Position numbers and translations under genes: made by a program. The notes beneath the pieces are model-generated. The model was not told the DNA's origin. It did not search any database and was given only the letters and a program-made list of their open reading frames with translations. Positions 9,750 to 18,996 of a stretch of DNA of 64,000 bases are shown here, one piece after another (within the stretch, counting starts at the first letter, position 1; every line of letters begins with the position of its first letter). Source of the stretch: Chryseobacterium shigense (lineage in GTDB: Bacteria; Bacteroidota; Bacteroidia; Flavobacteriales; Weeksellaceae); contig NZ_JACHLC010000001.1 in NCBI RefSeq assembly GCF_014207845.1, positions 930,001 through 994,000 of the forward strand, read 5' to 3'.

Positions 9750-10229
9750 TTAATCTTTTTTCTTTTTTTTCTTCTTGTCCTTATCTTTTGCTTTGCCTTT
9801 TTTTACTTTTTTAGGGTTTAAGATTTCTTCTGCATATTCAAATTTAGGTTCTTCAGCTTTTGCAGGAATGATTTCAATTTTAAGGTCAAAATAATTCTTC
9901 AGATCATCCTGGGATATTAATTTTTCATTAAATAAAAACTCCAGCATATCCTTCCCTGAATCATTGAAAAAATTATGGGCCAGTTCTTTCAGTATAAACT
10001 TACGGTATTCTTCGATAGGGACAACAACGGTATATTTAAAAATCCTTCCTTCTTTCTGAGTGGTGAGATATCCCTTTTCAACCAATATTTTTAAATAGGT
10101 GGAAACAGTATTCTGGTGCGGCTTCGGCTCAGGATGCTGTTCCATGATGTCTTTCAGATAAAAAGATTCAAGCTTCCAAAACAGCTTCATAAAATTCTCC
10201 TCAGCACCGGTAAGATGATTTATTTTCAT
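9750..10229 (-). CDS. BlaI/MecI/CopY-family repressor with Lys-rich tail
   Basis: A 159-residue winged-helix regulator. The N-terminal 75 residues match BlaI/MecI: TGAEENFMKLFWKLESFYLKD, then HQNTVSTYLKILVEKGYL as the recognition helix and wing. Canonical BlaI works with a membrane metalloprotease BlaR1 (M56), but no M56 gene is adjacent; neighbours are PAP2 (9 bp upstream) and DUF4153 (18 bp downstream). The last 25 residues are nearly all Lys and Asp (KKVKKGKAKDKDKKKKKKKD). This tail is unusual for the family and may add non-specific DNA affinity. Confidence 0.88.
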   Translation of the reverse strand: MKINHLTGAEENFMKLFWKLESFYLKDIMEQHPEPKPHQNTVSTYLKILVEKGYLTTQKEGRIFKYTVVVPIEEYRKFILKELAHNFFNDSGKDMLEFLFNEKLISQDDLKNYFDLKIEIIPAKAEEPKFEYAEEILNPKKVKKGKAKDKDKKKKKKKD

Positions 10230-10238
10230 AGAATGTTC

Positions 10239-10841
10239 TTAATGTTGAAATTGTATATTGCAATAAAGATAAATAAAAGATACCACAAATGCTATTCCGG
10301 CACCCATAAATACTTCCTTTACCGTATGTCTTTTTAAAATAACTCTTGTAATTCCCACTAAAGCAGCAATTCCCAGCCATACCAATCCGGCCTTCCAGTT
10401 CAATGTAAAAAACAATGCGGCAACAAATACATTAAAAGCTGTATGCATTGAGCTTTTGATAAAGAAATTACTGATCTGCATGGTGAAAATAAGGATAAGG
10501 ATAAAGAGCATCACAAGATCAATATACCCGTTCCTGAAATAATTAAAGATAAGATAGGCAACCACACAGCCCGCAATAAAAATATAGAGCGTTTTCCTCT
10601 GGACACGGTCCGAAACGTCCATATTCGTATATCTTCCGGTTTTTACATTCCATACCAGCCAGATCACTACCGGCACAATAATCATCAGTAATATAGGCAC
10701 AAAATAAAGCAGGGAATCTTTCAGTGAGTATTGCTTTACGCTCATATACGTAAAGTAAATAAATAAAGAAACAAGTGGATTAAAAAAATCCGAGATAATC
10801 TTTGAAACTTTATGCACCAGTAAAGGCTGTTTTTCTTCCAT
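10239..10841 (-). CDS. PAP2-family membrane phosphatase-like protein
   Basis: A 200-residue membrane protein with about five or six hydrophobic helices and a PAP2-like layout. SSMHTAFNVF (residues about 134-143) is the SGH-like motif and TRVILKRHTVKEVFMGAGIA carries the RxxxxxH-like motif near the C-terminus. The upstream KxxxxxxRP motif is degenerate: DRVQRK is the nearest. Family members dephosphorylate lipid phosphates such as undecaprenyl pyrophosphate. The weakened first motif leaves activity uncertain. First gene of the PAP2-BlaI-DUF4153 set. Confidence 0.75.
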   Translation of the reverse strand: MEEKQPLLVHKVSKIISDFFNPLVSLFIYFTYMSVKQYSLKDSLLYFVPILLMIIVPVVIWLVWNVKTGRYTNMDVSDRVQRKTLYIFIAGCVVAYLIFNYFRNGYIDLVMLFILILIFTMQISNFFIKSSMHTAFNVFVAALFFTLNWKAGLVWLGIAALVGITRVILKRHTVKEVFMGAGIAFVVSFIYLYCNIQFQH

Positions 10842-10921
10842 GTTCAGGTTTAAAATTCAAATATAACACTATAAGCAAAAAAACAATTAGTATGTATATG
10901 ATAAAAACAAAGTTTTTTTTA

Positions 10922-10929
10922 TAATTTTG
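10922..10929 (+). promoter_or_regulatory. Possible -7 element for pdhA
   Basis: TAATTTTG fits the Bacteroidota -7 box TAnnTTTG exactly and lies 36 bp upstream of the pdhA start. No clear TTG is seen at the expected upstream distance. Confidence 0.4.
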
Positions 10930-10965
10930 CTCAAATATTCATCATAAAAAAGCAAGAGCTAACAC

Positions 10966-11967
10966 ATGAAAGAATTTTCTAAAGAGGTATACCTGAAGTG
11001 GTATGAAGATATGACTATGTGGAGAAGGTTTGAAGACAAATGCCGTTCTCTTTATCTAAAACAAAAGATCAGAGGTTTTTTACATTTGTATAATGGTCAG
11101 GAAGCTATTCCTGCCGGATTCACACATGCAATGGATTTAACGAAAGACAGTATGATTACTGCTTACAGATGCCACATCCATCCAATGGCGATGGGAGTAG
11201 ATCCTAAGAGAATCATGGCTGAACTTTGCGGTAAAGCTACCGGAACGTCCGGAGGTATGGGTGGTTCTATGCACATTTTCAGTAAAGAGCACCGTTTTTA
11301 TGGCGGGCACGGTATTGTAGGAGGACAAATTCCTTTGGGAGCCGGAATTGCTTTTGCAGATAAATATTTTGACAGAAAAGCTGTAAACATTTGCTTCTTC
11401 GGAGACGGAGCAGCAAGACAGGGATCGCTTCACGAAACTTTCAACATGGCGATGAACTGGAAACTTCCTGTAGTATTTGTGGTAGAAAACAACCAGTATG
11501 CAATGGGAACTTCTGTAAAAAGAACAGCCAACCACGAAGATATCTATAAATTAGGTTTAGGGTACGAAATGCCTTGCCTTGCTGTAGATGCAATGGACCC
11601 TGAAAAAGTAGCCGAAGCAGCTTATGAAGCAATAGAAAGAGCAAGAAGAGGAGACGGGCCTACATTTATTGAAGCAAGAACTTACCGTTACAGAGGACAC
11701 TCTATGTCTGATGCCGAGCCTTACAGAAGTAAAGAAGAAGTAGCACTTCATAAGAATGATGATCCTATGGAACTTGTGAAACACAGAATCCTGGAGAATG
11801 GATGGGCTACGGAAGCTGAACTGGAAACTATTGACAATAAATCAAGAGAATTTGTAGAAGAGTGTATTGAATTCATGGAAAATTCACCTTATCCGGATCC
11901 GGAGAAAATCTACGAATACGTTTATGCTCAGGAAAACTACCCATTCTTAGATAAATTAGAAAACTAA
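10966..11967 (+). CDS. pdhA: Pyruvate dehydrogenase E1 component, alpha subunit
   Basis: E1-alpha of the pyruvate dehydrogenase complex (333 residues): thiamin diphosphate-dependent decarboxylation of pyruvate with transfer to lipoyl-E2. Recognised by MTMWRRFEDKCRSLY, HLYNGQEAIPAG, the ThDP-binding GDGAARQGSLHETFNMA...VVFVVENNQYAMGT stretch, and the phospho-loop-like YRYRGHSMSDAEPYR. The E2 gene follows after 96 bp, but E1-beta (pdhB) is not next door, a split arrangement typical of flavobacteria. Expected to act in the cytoplasm feeding the TCA cycle. Confidence 0.96.
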   Translation: MKEFSKEVYLKWYEDMTMWRRFEDKCRSLYLKQKIRGFLHLYNGQEAIPAGFTHAMDLTKDSMITAYRCHIHPMAMGVDPKRIMAELCGKATGTSGGMGGSMHIFSKEHRFYGGHGIVGGQIPLGAGIAFADKYFDRKAVNICFFGDGAARQGSLHETFNMAMNWKLPVVFVVENNQYAMGTSVKRTANHEDIYKLGLGYEMPCLAVDAMDPEKVAEAAYEAIERARRGDGPTFIEARTYRYRGHSMSDAEPYRSKEEVALHKNDDPMELVKHRILENGWATEAELETIDNKSREFVEECIEFMENSPYPDPEKIYEYVYAQENYPFLDKLEN

Positions 11968-11981
11968 AAGATAATTAAATC

Positions 11982-12052
11982 AATTTGAAAATTTGAAAAT
12001 GAGATAGTAAATTCATCTTTTTTTAATTTTCAAATTCTCAAATTTTCAAATT
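11982..12052. repeat. Inverted repeat between pdhA and aceF
   Basis: AATTTGAAAATTTGA at 11982-11996 is the exact reverse complement of 12038-12052. The 15-bp arms are separated by 41 nt with further partial complementarity. It fills the pdhA-aceF gap and would form a long AU-rich stem in the mRNA. It may set relative E1/E2 expression or be a passive repeat; similar AT-rich repeats flank the four-helix-bundle gene near 52.3 and 52.7 kb. Confidence 0.65.
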
Positions 12053-12063
12053 AATAAAAAATT

Positions 12064-13677
12064 ATGGCAGAAGTAATTACGATGCCCCGCCTTTCTGATA
12101 CTATGACGGAAGGAAAGGTGGCGAAATGGCATAAAAAAGTAGGAGATAAAGTAAAAGAAGGAGATATTTTAGCCGAAATTGAAACAGATAAAGCTGTTCA
12201 GGATTTCGAATCTGAAATGGAAGGAACTCTTTTATATATTGGTGTAGAAGAAGGCGCTGCTGCTGCTGTAGATTCTGTTTTAGCGATTATTGGAAATGAA
12301 GGCGAAGATATTTCCGGACTAACCGGCGGAGCGGCTGCTCCCGCTGCAGGAGGTTCTGAAGAGAAAAAATCTGAGGAAGAATCCAAAACAGAAAACAACG
12401 CTACAAGTGTTGAGCAGACTACTGCGGAAGTTCCTGCAGGAGTGGAAATTATTACAATGCCAAGACTTTCCGATACCATGACGGAAGGGAAAGTGGCGAA
12501 ATGGCATAAAAATGTAGGCGATACCGTAAAAGAAGGAGATCTTCTTGCTGAGATTGAAACAGATAAAGCAGTTCAGGATTTTGAATCTGAATTCAACGGG
12601 GTATTATTGAAGCAGGGCGTAGAAGAAGGCGGTGCTGCTCCGGTAGATTCAGTATTGGCAATCATTGGCCCTGCAGGAACAGATGTTTCCGCTGTAGGCG
12701 CTCCAAAAGCAGCAGCTCAGTCATCAGACAAACCTGCTGAACAGAAAGCTGAAGCTAAAACGGAAGAAAAAGCAGCACCTGCAGTAAGTTCTTCATCTTC
12801 TGACAGGGTAGCGATCTCTCCGTTAGCTAAAAAAATGGCTCAGGACAAAGGGGTTGATATCAACAGCGTTCACGGTTCAGGAGAAAACGGAAGAATCGTT
12901 AAAAAAGATATTGAAAACTATCAGCCTTCCCAGGCACAGGCTCAATCTCCTGCTTCTGCTCCGGCAGCAGCTGCGGTTGCGTTAAGCTTTGTTCAGGGTG
13001 AAGATACGGAAACGCCAAACTCCCAGGTAAGAAATATTATTGCAAAACGTCTTGCTGAAAGTAAGTTCTCTGCACCTCACTATTACCTGATGGTGGAGAT
13101 CAATATGGATAAGGCAATTGAGGCCAGAAAAGAAATCAATTCCTTACCGGATACCAAGATCTCTTTCAATGATATGATCATTAAAGCAACGGCTGTTGCT
13201 TTAAGAAAACATCCGCAGGTGAATTCAAGCTGGGCTGGAGACAAGATCATCCACAGAGGAAATATCAATGTAGGTGTTGCGGTGGCTATTCCTGACGGAT
13301 TAGTGGTTCCTGTACTTAAAAATACAGACCAGATGAACTACACACAGATTTCCGCAGCGGTAAAAGATATGGCTTCAAGAGCTAAGAGCAAAGGCCTTAA
13401 AGCTAATGAAATGGAAGGTTCCACATTCTCTATCTCCAACCTGGGTATGTTCGGAATTGAGACATTTACAAGTATCATTAACCAGCCGAACTCTGCCATC
13501 CTTTCCGTAGGGGCAATTATTGAAAAACCGATTGTAAAAGACGGTCAGATTGTGGTAGGAAACATCATGAAGCTTTCACTGGCATGCGACCACAGAGTGG
13601 TAGACGGTGCTACGGGAGCTCAGTTCTTACAGACATTGAAAACATATCTGGAAAGTCCTTTAACTCTGTTACTGTAA
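12064..13677 (+). CDS. aceF: Pyruvate dehydrogenase E2, dihydrolipoamide acetyltransferase with two lipoyl domains
   Basis: E2 core of the pyruvate dehydrogenase complex, 537 residues. Two tandem lipoyl domains (about 1-79 and 130-208) share nearly identical sequence; the lipoylated Lys is in the ETDKAVQDFES motif of each. Ala/Pro/Glu-rich linkers follow each. A peripheral subunit-binding domain (about 257-293, ISPLAKKMAQDKGVD) leads to the catalytic domain, whose His is in DHRVVDG (His510). The near-identity of the two lipoyl repeats suggests recent duplication or gene conversion. It follows pdhA and ends in a strong terminator. Confidence 0.96.
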   Translation: MAEVITMPRLSDTMTEGKVAKWHKKVGDKVKEGDILAEIETDKAVQDFESEMEGTLLYIGVEEGAAAAVDSVLAIIGNEGEDISGLTGGAAAPAAGGSEEKKSEEESKTENNATSVEQTTAEVPAGVEIITMPRLSDTMTEGKVAKWHKNVGDTVKEGDLLAEIETDKAVQDFESEFNGVLLKQGVEEGGAAPVDSVLAIIGPAGTDVSAVGAPKAAAQSSDKPAEQKAEAKTEEKAAPAVSSSSSDRVAISPLAKKMAQDKGVDINSVHGSGENGRIVKKDIENYQPSQAQAQSPASAPAAAAVALSFVQGEDTETPNSQVRNIIAKRLAESKFSAPHYYLMVEINMDKAIEARKEINSLPDTKISFNDMIIKATAVALRKHPQVNSSWAGDKIIHRGNINVGVAVAIPDGLVVPVLKNTDQMNYTQISAAVKDMASRAKSKGLKANEMEGSTFSISNLGMFGIETFTSIINQPNSAILSVGAIIEKPIVKDGQIVVGNIMKLSLACDHRVVDGATGAQFLQTLKTYLESPLTLLL

Positions 13678-13700
13678 CAAGTCCGAATTATAAAATAGTA

Positions 13701-13727
13701 AAACCTCTCGTTTCGAGAGGTTTTTTT
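13701..13727 (+). terminator. Rho-independent terminator of pdhA-aceF
   Basis: AAACCTCTCG (13701-13710) pairs perfectly with 13714-13723 across a 3-nt gap, followed by an unbroken T run. Confidence 0.85.
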
Positions 13728-13773
13728 GTTTATTTAAAAATGAAATTTTAGATATTATCATTCTAATTTTTGA

Positions 13774-13803
13774 TTGAATATCAAAATCAAATTACTATTT
13801 TTG
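13774..13803 (+). promoter_or_regulatory. Promoter immediately upstream of lolD, implying a leaderless mRNA
   Basis: A TTG at about 13774-13776, a spacer of 19 nt and TATTTTTG at 13796-13803 give a full Bacteroidota promoter. The -7 box ends only 4 nt before the lolD ATG at 13808, so transcription would begin at or next to the start codon. The tetR gene at 29338 has the same geometry. Confidence 0.55.
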
Positions 13804-13807
13804 AATC

Positions 13808-14476
13808 ATGATTAAAGCAAGTAATATCCATAAATCTTATGGGAATTTAGAAGTACTGAAAGGAGTTGACATCCACATCAAAACGGGTGAAGTTGTTTCT
13901 ATTGTAGGGGAATCAGGAGCTGGAAAATCTACTTTGCTTCAGATCTTAGGAACTTTGGATCATCCCAGTAATTCCAATAAGTATAATACGGAAATTAGTA
14001 TTGCAGGGGAGTCTTTTATTAATATGAATGATAAACAGCTTTCCAAATTCAGAAATCAGAATATCGGTTTTGTATTTCAGTTTCATCAGCTTCTTCCGGA
14101 GTTTACTGCTTTAGAAAATGTTCTACTTCCTACAAAAATTGGGGGAGCCAACGAAAAAGAGGCGCTGGAAAAAGCATATGCTTTATTTGAAGACCTTAAA
14201 ATAGAACAGAGGCTGAACCATAAACCCAACCAATTATCCGGAGGAGAGGCGCAGAGAGTAGCTGTAGCAAGAGCACTTATCAATTCCCCTAAAATTATTT
14301 TTGCGGATGAACCTACAGGAAATCTGGATTCAAAGAATGCAGATGATCTGCACAGGTTATTTTTTGATTTAAGAGATAAATACAACCAAACCTTTGTTAT
14401 TGTAACCCATAATCCTAACCTTGCTGAAATTACAGACCGGAAACTGGTTATGAAAGATGGTATGATTATAGAATAA
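13808..14476 (+). CDS. lolD: LolD-like ABC transporter ATPase
   Basis: A 222-residue ABC ATPase of the MacB/LolD class. LolD with LolC/E extracts lipoproteins from the inner membrane for outer-membrane delivery. Walker A is GESGAGKST (34-42), the Q-loop is [18 protein letters not shown], the signature is [15 protein letters not shown] and Walker B is [13 protein letters not shown]. No permease gene is adjacent, so the partner is elsewhere. LolD is the best fit, but other MacB-class partners (for example FtsE-like or macrolide-type exporters) cannot be excluded. The next gene starts 13 bp after the stop. Confidence 0.85.
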   Translation: MIKASNIHKSYGNLEVLKGVDIHIKTGEVVSIVGESGAGKSTLLQILGTLDHPSNSNKYNTEISIAGESFINMNDKQLSKFRNQNIGFVFQFHQLLPEFTALENVLLPTKIGGANEKEALEKAYALFEDLKIEQRLNHKPNQLSGGEAQRVAVARALINSPKIIFADEPTGNLDSKNADDLHRLFFDLRDKYNQTFVIVTHNPNLAEITDRKLVMKDGMIIE

Positions 14477-14489
14477 AACACACACCTTA

Positions 14490-15068
14490 ATGAAAAAACT
14501 TTTATTCCTGTCCCTTTTTGCTATTTCCTGCTCAAAAGTTGAGTCTCAGGAAAATATATCTTCTAGTTTTCTTCCGGAAGCGAAAGTTTTGGAAATTAAA
14601 AACTTTGTAAAGGGGAAAAATTATAATCAGGACATTGCTGTTTTTATTAATTTTAAGGTGTATTCCGGGAAATACCGTTACTTTGTTTATGACCTGAAAA
14701 ATAATAAAATATTGCAGAAAGCAATTGTTTCTCATGGATCAGGGTCAGTTATTAAGAATTCGGATGCTCTGAAATTCAGCAATACAGAAGGTTCATATCA
14801 GTCTTCACTTGGAAAATATGAAATCCTGAACAGTTATAACGGAAAATTCGGAAAAGCGTACAGGCTGAACGGCCTGGATATGGGTAACAGCAATGCAATG
14901 CAAAGGGCAATAGTATTACATTCTTTCGGATGTATCCCGGATCAGGAATCCCCAAACCCTGCATGTTTAAGCTTGGGATGTCCGATGCTTTCTGCGGGTG
15001 CATTGGCTCAAACCGCAAAATATCTTGATAAGTCAAAATATCCGGTGATAATGTACGCATTCTATTAA
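14490..15068 (+). CDS. L,D-transpeptidase-like lipoprotein (murein L,D-transpeptidase catalytic domain family)
   Basis: A 192-residue exported protein. The signal MKKLLFLSLFAISC has a lipobox ending at Cys14. The body matches the murein L,D-transpeptidase catalytic domain family distantly related to YkuD: the SHGSGS segment and the VLHSFGC...SLGCPMLS segment, with the second Cys as likely nucleophile and HxxGS-type His upstream. It would act in the periplasm on peptidoglycan cross-links. It sits 13 bp behind lolD, a sensible pairing if LolD drives lipoprotein sorting. Confidence 0.8.
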   Translation: MKKLLFLSLFAISCSKVESQENISSSFLPEAKVLEIKNFVKGKNYNQDIAVFINFKVYSGKYRYFVYDLKNNKILQKAIVSHGSGSVIKNSDALKFSNTEGSYQSSLGKYEILNSYNGKFGKAYRLNGLDMGNSNAMQRAIVLHSFGCIPDQESPNPACLSLGCPMLSAGALAQTAKYLDKSKYPVIMYAFY

Positions 15069-15100
15069 ATTCTGTTTCTATATTCTAAATCCACACACAA

Positions 15101-15778
15101 ATGACTATAAAATTTCTTGCTAAAGACGACAGGCCCAGAGAAAAATTTTTACGAAATGGAAAGAATTCGCTTTCTGATTCCGAACTTTTAGCTATCATTA
15201 TGGGGAGCGGAAGCAGGGATGAGAGCGCTTTGGAATTGGCAAGAAAGATTCTGGCTTCGGTGGATAACAGCTGGCACCAGTTGAGCCTTCTTTCCAATAA
15301 AGAGCTTATGAAGTTCAAAGGAGTGGGAGAAGTGAAAGCCGTTTCCATTATTGCAGCATTAGAAATAGGAAAGAGAAGAATTACCCAGGAAATACCCGAT
15401 AAGGCAGTAATTTCAAATAGTGATGAAGCTTATGTTATACTTAAAAATCAATTAACAGATCTGAGGACTGAAGAATTTTGGGCAATATTTCTGAATCAAA
15501 GGAATAAAGTTATCCAAGTTTCACAACTTACACAGGGAGGAATAAGTCAATCTATTGTAGATGTCAGGGTTTTATTTAAAACTGCTTTGGATCACCTTTC
15601 AACAGGAATTATAATAGCCCACAATCATCCTTCCGGTAGTTTAAAACCGAGTAAAGAAGACATCAATATTACCAAGAAAATAAAAGAAGCAGGACAAACA
15701 TTAAGCATACAGCTTTTAGACCATATTATCATTACACAGGATAAATACTTTAGTTTCTCAGATGAAGGATTATTATGA
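15101..15778 (+). CDS. radC: RadC-family JAB-domain protein
   Basis: A 225-residue RadC/YeeS-like protein. N-terminal helix-hairpin-helix region (LLSNKELMKFKGVGEVKAVSI), then a JAB/MPN metalloprotease-like domain with the zinc motif IIAHNHPSGSLKPSKEDI. Despite its name a DNA-repair role for RadC is unproven. The stop overlaps the start of the next gene by 4 bp (15775-15778), so both are coupled. Full family length. Confidence 0.92.
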   Translation: MTIKFLAKDDRPREKFLRNGKNSLSDSELLAIIMGSGSRDESALELARKILASVDNSWHQLSLLSNKELMKFKGVGEVKAVSIIAALEIGKRRITQEIPDKAVISNSDEAYVILKNQLTDLRTEEFWAIFLNQRNKVIQVSQLTQGGISQSIVDVRVLFKTALDHLSTGIIIAHNHPSGSLKPSKEDINITKKIKEAGQTLSIQLLDHIIITQDKYFSFSDEGLL

Positions 15779-16686
15779 TTAGGAGATTGAAATATAACGA
15801 AATCAATTTTATAAAATATACTGGCTGCCTTGAAAAGTCAGAACAGAGAAAGTATTCAGCATCAAAAGATTTCCTGGATGCGACAACCGATAAGCAATGG
15901 GATGTTTTAATTTATAATGATTATGAGGCTGTTATGCCTGTTCCTTTTATACTTAAAAAAGGTATTAAAATTGTCCAGAATCCATTGATATGCCAGCAAC
16001 TTGGAGTCTTTTCTGTTAAAGATGATAAGAAAATTAATGAAAAATTCCTGCATTTTCTTCAGAAAAATTATCTGATAAGAGCTTATCATTTCAATGAGAC
16101 CAATGGTTTTGATTCAAAATTAAAGACAAAGAAGAACTTTCTTTTATATCCGGATGAATATGCCAAAGTTTTTGCAAAATATTCACCTAAAAGAAAAAGA
16201 AAACTGAGGTTGGATGATGAAGTGATAGAAAATTCGGAGCTTAAAGAAATAAGCTACCATGAAGCCGAAATTTTTATAAAGAACAATGTGATAGGATTGG
16301 ATAAAGAGGATGATACAGAAACTTTGCTTAAAACCCTGCAAACCTTTCATTCATCAAAATATTTGAAATTTTCAGCTTTTTACTATCATCGTGAGATCAC
16401 CAATATGATAGCTACTTATTCAGATTATGATACCATTGCGCTTCTGGGGACTTTTAATGATAAAAAATACATTAAGATGGCCGGAGCGTCCACATTGATT
16501 GATTATGTAATAAAAGAAAATATAGAAAATTACATTTTTGACTTTGAAGGTGGGAATCTTCCGAGTATTGAAGAGTTTTTCAGAGGCTTCCGGCCGGTGT
16601 TGAAGCATTACGCAGTCATAGAGAACTCTAAAAAAACACTGATTAAAAACTTTGCCAGATTTTTAATGAGATGCAAGTTTTCTTAA
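15775..16686 (+). CDS. GNAT/FemAB-like acyltransferase-fold protein of unknown substrate
   Basis: A 303-residue soluble protein that I recognise only by fold-like features: two acyltransferase-like halves, the central FAKYSPKRKRKLRL segment (common in FemAB-like proteins), and a C-terminal DFEGGNLPSIEEFFRGFRP segment typical of FemAB/GNAT relatives (FEGS...F...FG). It could attach amino acids or acyl groups to a cell-surface molecule. It overlaps radC by 4 bp and is followed by two other genes of uncertain envelope function. Confidence 0.6.
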   Translation: MIRRLKYNEINFIKYTGCLEKSEQRKYSASKDFLDATTDKQWDVLIYNDYEAVMPVPFILKKGIKIVQNPLICQQLGVFSVKDDKKINEKFLHFLQKNYLIRAYHFNETNGFDSKLKTKKNFLLYPDEYAKVFAKYSPKRKRKLRLDDEVIENSELKEISYHEAEIFIKNNVIGLDKEDDTETLLKTLQTFHSSKYLKFSAFYYHREITNMIATYSDYDTIALLGTFNDKKYIKMAGASTLIDYVIKENIENYIFDFEGGNLPSIEEFFRGFRPVLKHYAVIENSKKTLIKNFARFLMRCKFS

Positions 16687-16776
16687 AATTTATATCATTT
16701 ATATTTCGTTATTTAGAATGATTATAACTAAATATTATTCCGTACCTTTATAAAGTATTATCCAAACATTCCAGTC

Positions 16777-17709
16777 ATGCTAAAGCAGATCCGCCATTAT
16801 AAGCTTCCCTATATTATTTACAATTTTTTTAATAAGAAGAAATTACAGCATAATATTCCTTTATATAAGAAATACGGCCTTAATAAAAGCTATTTTTCCA
16901 GTATTTCCAGTGCAGATTTTGCCCATCTTCCTGCCTCTTTAAGAAAAATAGATCAGGATAGGCTGATTGATACTGCATTTTTCAAAGGACTTACTGACGA
17001 AAATAAAGAAAGTGCCCTTCAATATGATGAGAACGGATACATGATTTTGAGAAATTTCATTACCGAAAATGATGCTGATAAAATCAATACCGAAATTGAA
17101 AAACTGATGGAGAACGGCACACTGAAATTCATCTACGGCGGAAAGCTGATGTTTGCCATTCATCATTCTGAAATCATTAAGAATATTGGTAGTAACAGAA
17201 ATTTATTAGATTTTCTGTCTGTACTGTTAAACGGCAAAGCTAAACTTTTTCAGAGCATTAATTTCATTAACGGGAGCCAGCAGAAAACACATTCAGACAG
17301 CATCCACATGACAACCTATCCGCTGGGCGGACTTTTGGGAGTATGGATTGCACTGGAAGATGTGGATGAAACCAACGGTGCTTTGCATTATATCCCGAAA
17401 AGCCATAAGCTGCCTTATTTTCTTAATTCTGATTATGATAATGAAGGTGATGCATTAAGGATTGGCAAAAAAAGCTATAGGGCCTATGAAGAATTTTTAG
17501 AATCTAAAGTCAGGGAATTAGGCTTGAAAAAAGAGGTCTTTAAAGCAAAAAAAGGAGATATGTTGATATGGCATGCCAATATACTTCATGGAGGAGAACC
17601 GCATACCGATAAGAACAGGACAAGAAAAAGTCTTGTTTATCACTTTTTTGATGAAGACAGTGTATGTTACCATGAAGTGACCCAAAGACCTGCTTTATTT
17701 GAATTATAG
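16777..17709 (+). CDS. Phytanoyl-CoA dioxygenase-family Fe(II)/2-oxoglutarate oxygenase
   Basis: A 310-residue non-heme iron dioxygenase of the PhyH family. The HxD iron motif is THSDSIHM (near residue 170), the distal His is in WHANILHGGEPHTD and the 2-oxoglutarate-anchoring Arg is NRTRKSLVYHF. The domain starts at about residue 85 with GYMILRNFIT; the preceding 80 residues are a family-specific lead. Substrate unknown; neighbours (FemAB-like and a GT-C-like membrane protein) suggest modification of an envelope or secondary metabolite. Confidence 0.85.
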   Translation: MLKQIRHYKLPYIIYNFFNKKKLQHNIPLYKKYGLNKSYFSSISSADFAHLPASLRKIDQDRLIDTAFFKGLTDENKESALQYDENGYMILRNFITENDADKINTEIEKLMENGTLKFIYGGKLMFAIHHSEIIKNIGSNRNLLDFLSVLLNGKAKLFQSINFINGSQQKTHSDSIHMTTYPLGGLLGVWIALEDVDETNGALHYIPKSHKLPYFLNSDYDNEGDALRIGKKSYRAYEEFLESKVRELGLKKEVFKAKKGDMLIWHANILHGGEPHTDKNRTRKSLVYHFFDEDSVCYHEVTQRPALFEL

Positions 17710-17805
17710 CCCTTTATCATTGCAAAAACCCGTAAAAGAATAAATAAGCTGAATCATAAATAGTTTTTTTACTTTTGCATTCTTACCGAATAAACTGAAA
17801 CGCAA

Positions 17806-18972
17806 ATGAAAAAAACTAAGAATATTCTTGTTTTTATTTTTTCACTCTATGTATGCCTGATGTCATCCTATCTGTATACCCATCAGTACTATAATGTAGA
17901 TCTTGAAGCTTACGTAGGGCTTGTTTACAAAGCTGAATATCCGGATATGAAAATAGAGGACATTCATAAAAAAGTATACACAGAATTAAAAGGGAAAAAC
18001 CCAAAGCTTTTCGGAATTACTCCACAGGATGAAGAAATTGCAAAAGGAGAAAATACCTATTATAAAGTTTTGTCAGAAAATCCGAAAGCTTACGGGGAAG
18101 AACTTCAGCTCTTTTCGGTGAAACCATTTTATAATTTTATTAACCTGATGTTCTTTAAAGCAGGTTGTAAGGTAACCACTTCCATATTTCTTACTTCCAT
18201 ACTTTCTTATGCCTTTATTCTGGTCTTAGTATTCAGTTTCCTGATCAGGATTTTAAAGAATTATCCGTTAGCATTTATTATAACGATCTTAATTTCTTTG
18301 TTTAAACCGCTTCTGGAAGCCAGCAGGCATGCTTCGGCAGACAGTTTATCATGCTTACTGCTGTTATTGAGCTTATATGTTTTTGTAGTTAGAAAGAATC
18401 ATCTTGCTGCTACGGTTTTTGCCATGCTTTGTGTCTTAACAAGGCCGGAGTACTTTATTTTATATTCATTTCTTTATATTCTGGTTTATTTTTACAGAAA
18501 TACTCTCCAGATTAAAACGGCTCAGGTTTTCTTGTCTTACGGCTATATTTTCCTTTCCTTTTCTCTGATCCAGTATTTCAACCAGATTTCATGGTCTGTC
18601 TTATTTATGAATCAGTTTACAAAAGTTCAGATTTATCCTATATCAGCTCCGGACCCATTCTCTTTTCCTGATTATCTTAATTTTATAAAGAAAACCATAA
18701 TGCTTGATTTTAACGGGTCGTATTTTCCGTTACTATTAATATTCATTGTTATTATTCTGGCAAATAAATTGGCTTTAGGCAGTAAAAAAAGCTGGGCGCA
18801 GTGTTTATTTTTCGCAGCTATTTATGTTTCAGTATTTTTGAGATATCTGGTTTTTCCGAGCCTGGCAAACAGAATGATGATAGGTTTTTATCTCACCATA
18901 ATACTGTCGCTGATCTATATTCAGAATTCTAAGATCGATATATTTAAAAACTCTTTACAAGACGGAAAATAA
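17806..18972 (+). CDS. Multi-pass membrane protein, GT-C glycosyltransferase-like
   Basis: A 388-residue inner-membrane protein with about ten hydrophobic helices. After the first helix comes a large external loop (about 25-110) beginning YYNVDLEAYVG. An acidic residue there is the usual location of the catalytic Asp in GT-C transferases using polyprenyl-phosphate sugars, but no family signature is clear. A TACTTTTG box lies 30-40 bp upstream of the ATG. Function unknown beyond membrane location. Confidence 0.55.
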   Translation: MKKTKNILVFIFSLYVCLMSSYLYTHQYYNVDLEAYVGLVYKAEYPDMKIEDIHKKVYTELKGKNPKLFGITPQDEEIAKGENTYYKVLSENPKAYGEELQLFSVKPFYNFINLMFFKAGCKVTTSIFLTSILSYAFILVLVFSFLIRILKNYPLAFIITILISLFKPLLEASRHASADSLSCLLLLLSLYVFVVRKNHLAATVFAMLCVLTRPEYFILYSFLYILVYFYRNTLQIKTAQVFLSYGYIFLSFSLIQYFNQISWSVLFMNQFTKVQIYPISAPDPFSFPDYLNFIKKTIMLDFNGSYFPLLLIFIVIILANKLALGSKKSWAQCLFFAAIYVSVFLRYLVFPSLANRMMIGFYLTIILSLIYIQNSKIDIFKNSLQDGK

Positions 18973-18996
18973 TTAGTAATTTTGCCGTCTAAAATT

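Noticed and set aside
18982..18996. TTG start for the hypothetical protein before ppa
   Set aside because: An ATG five codons later gives a better start and the first five residues add nothing.
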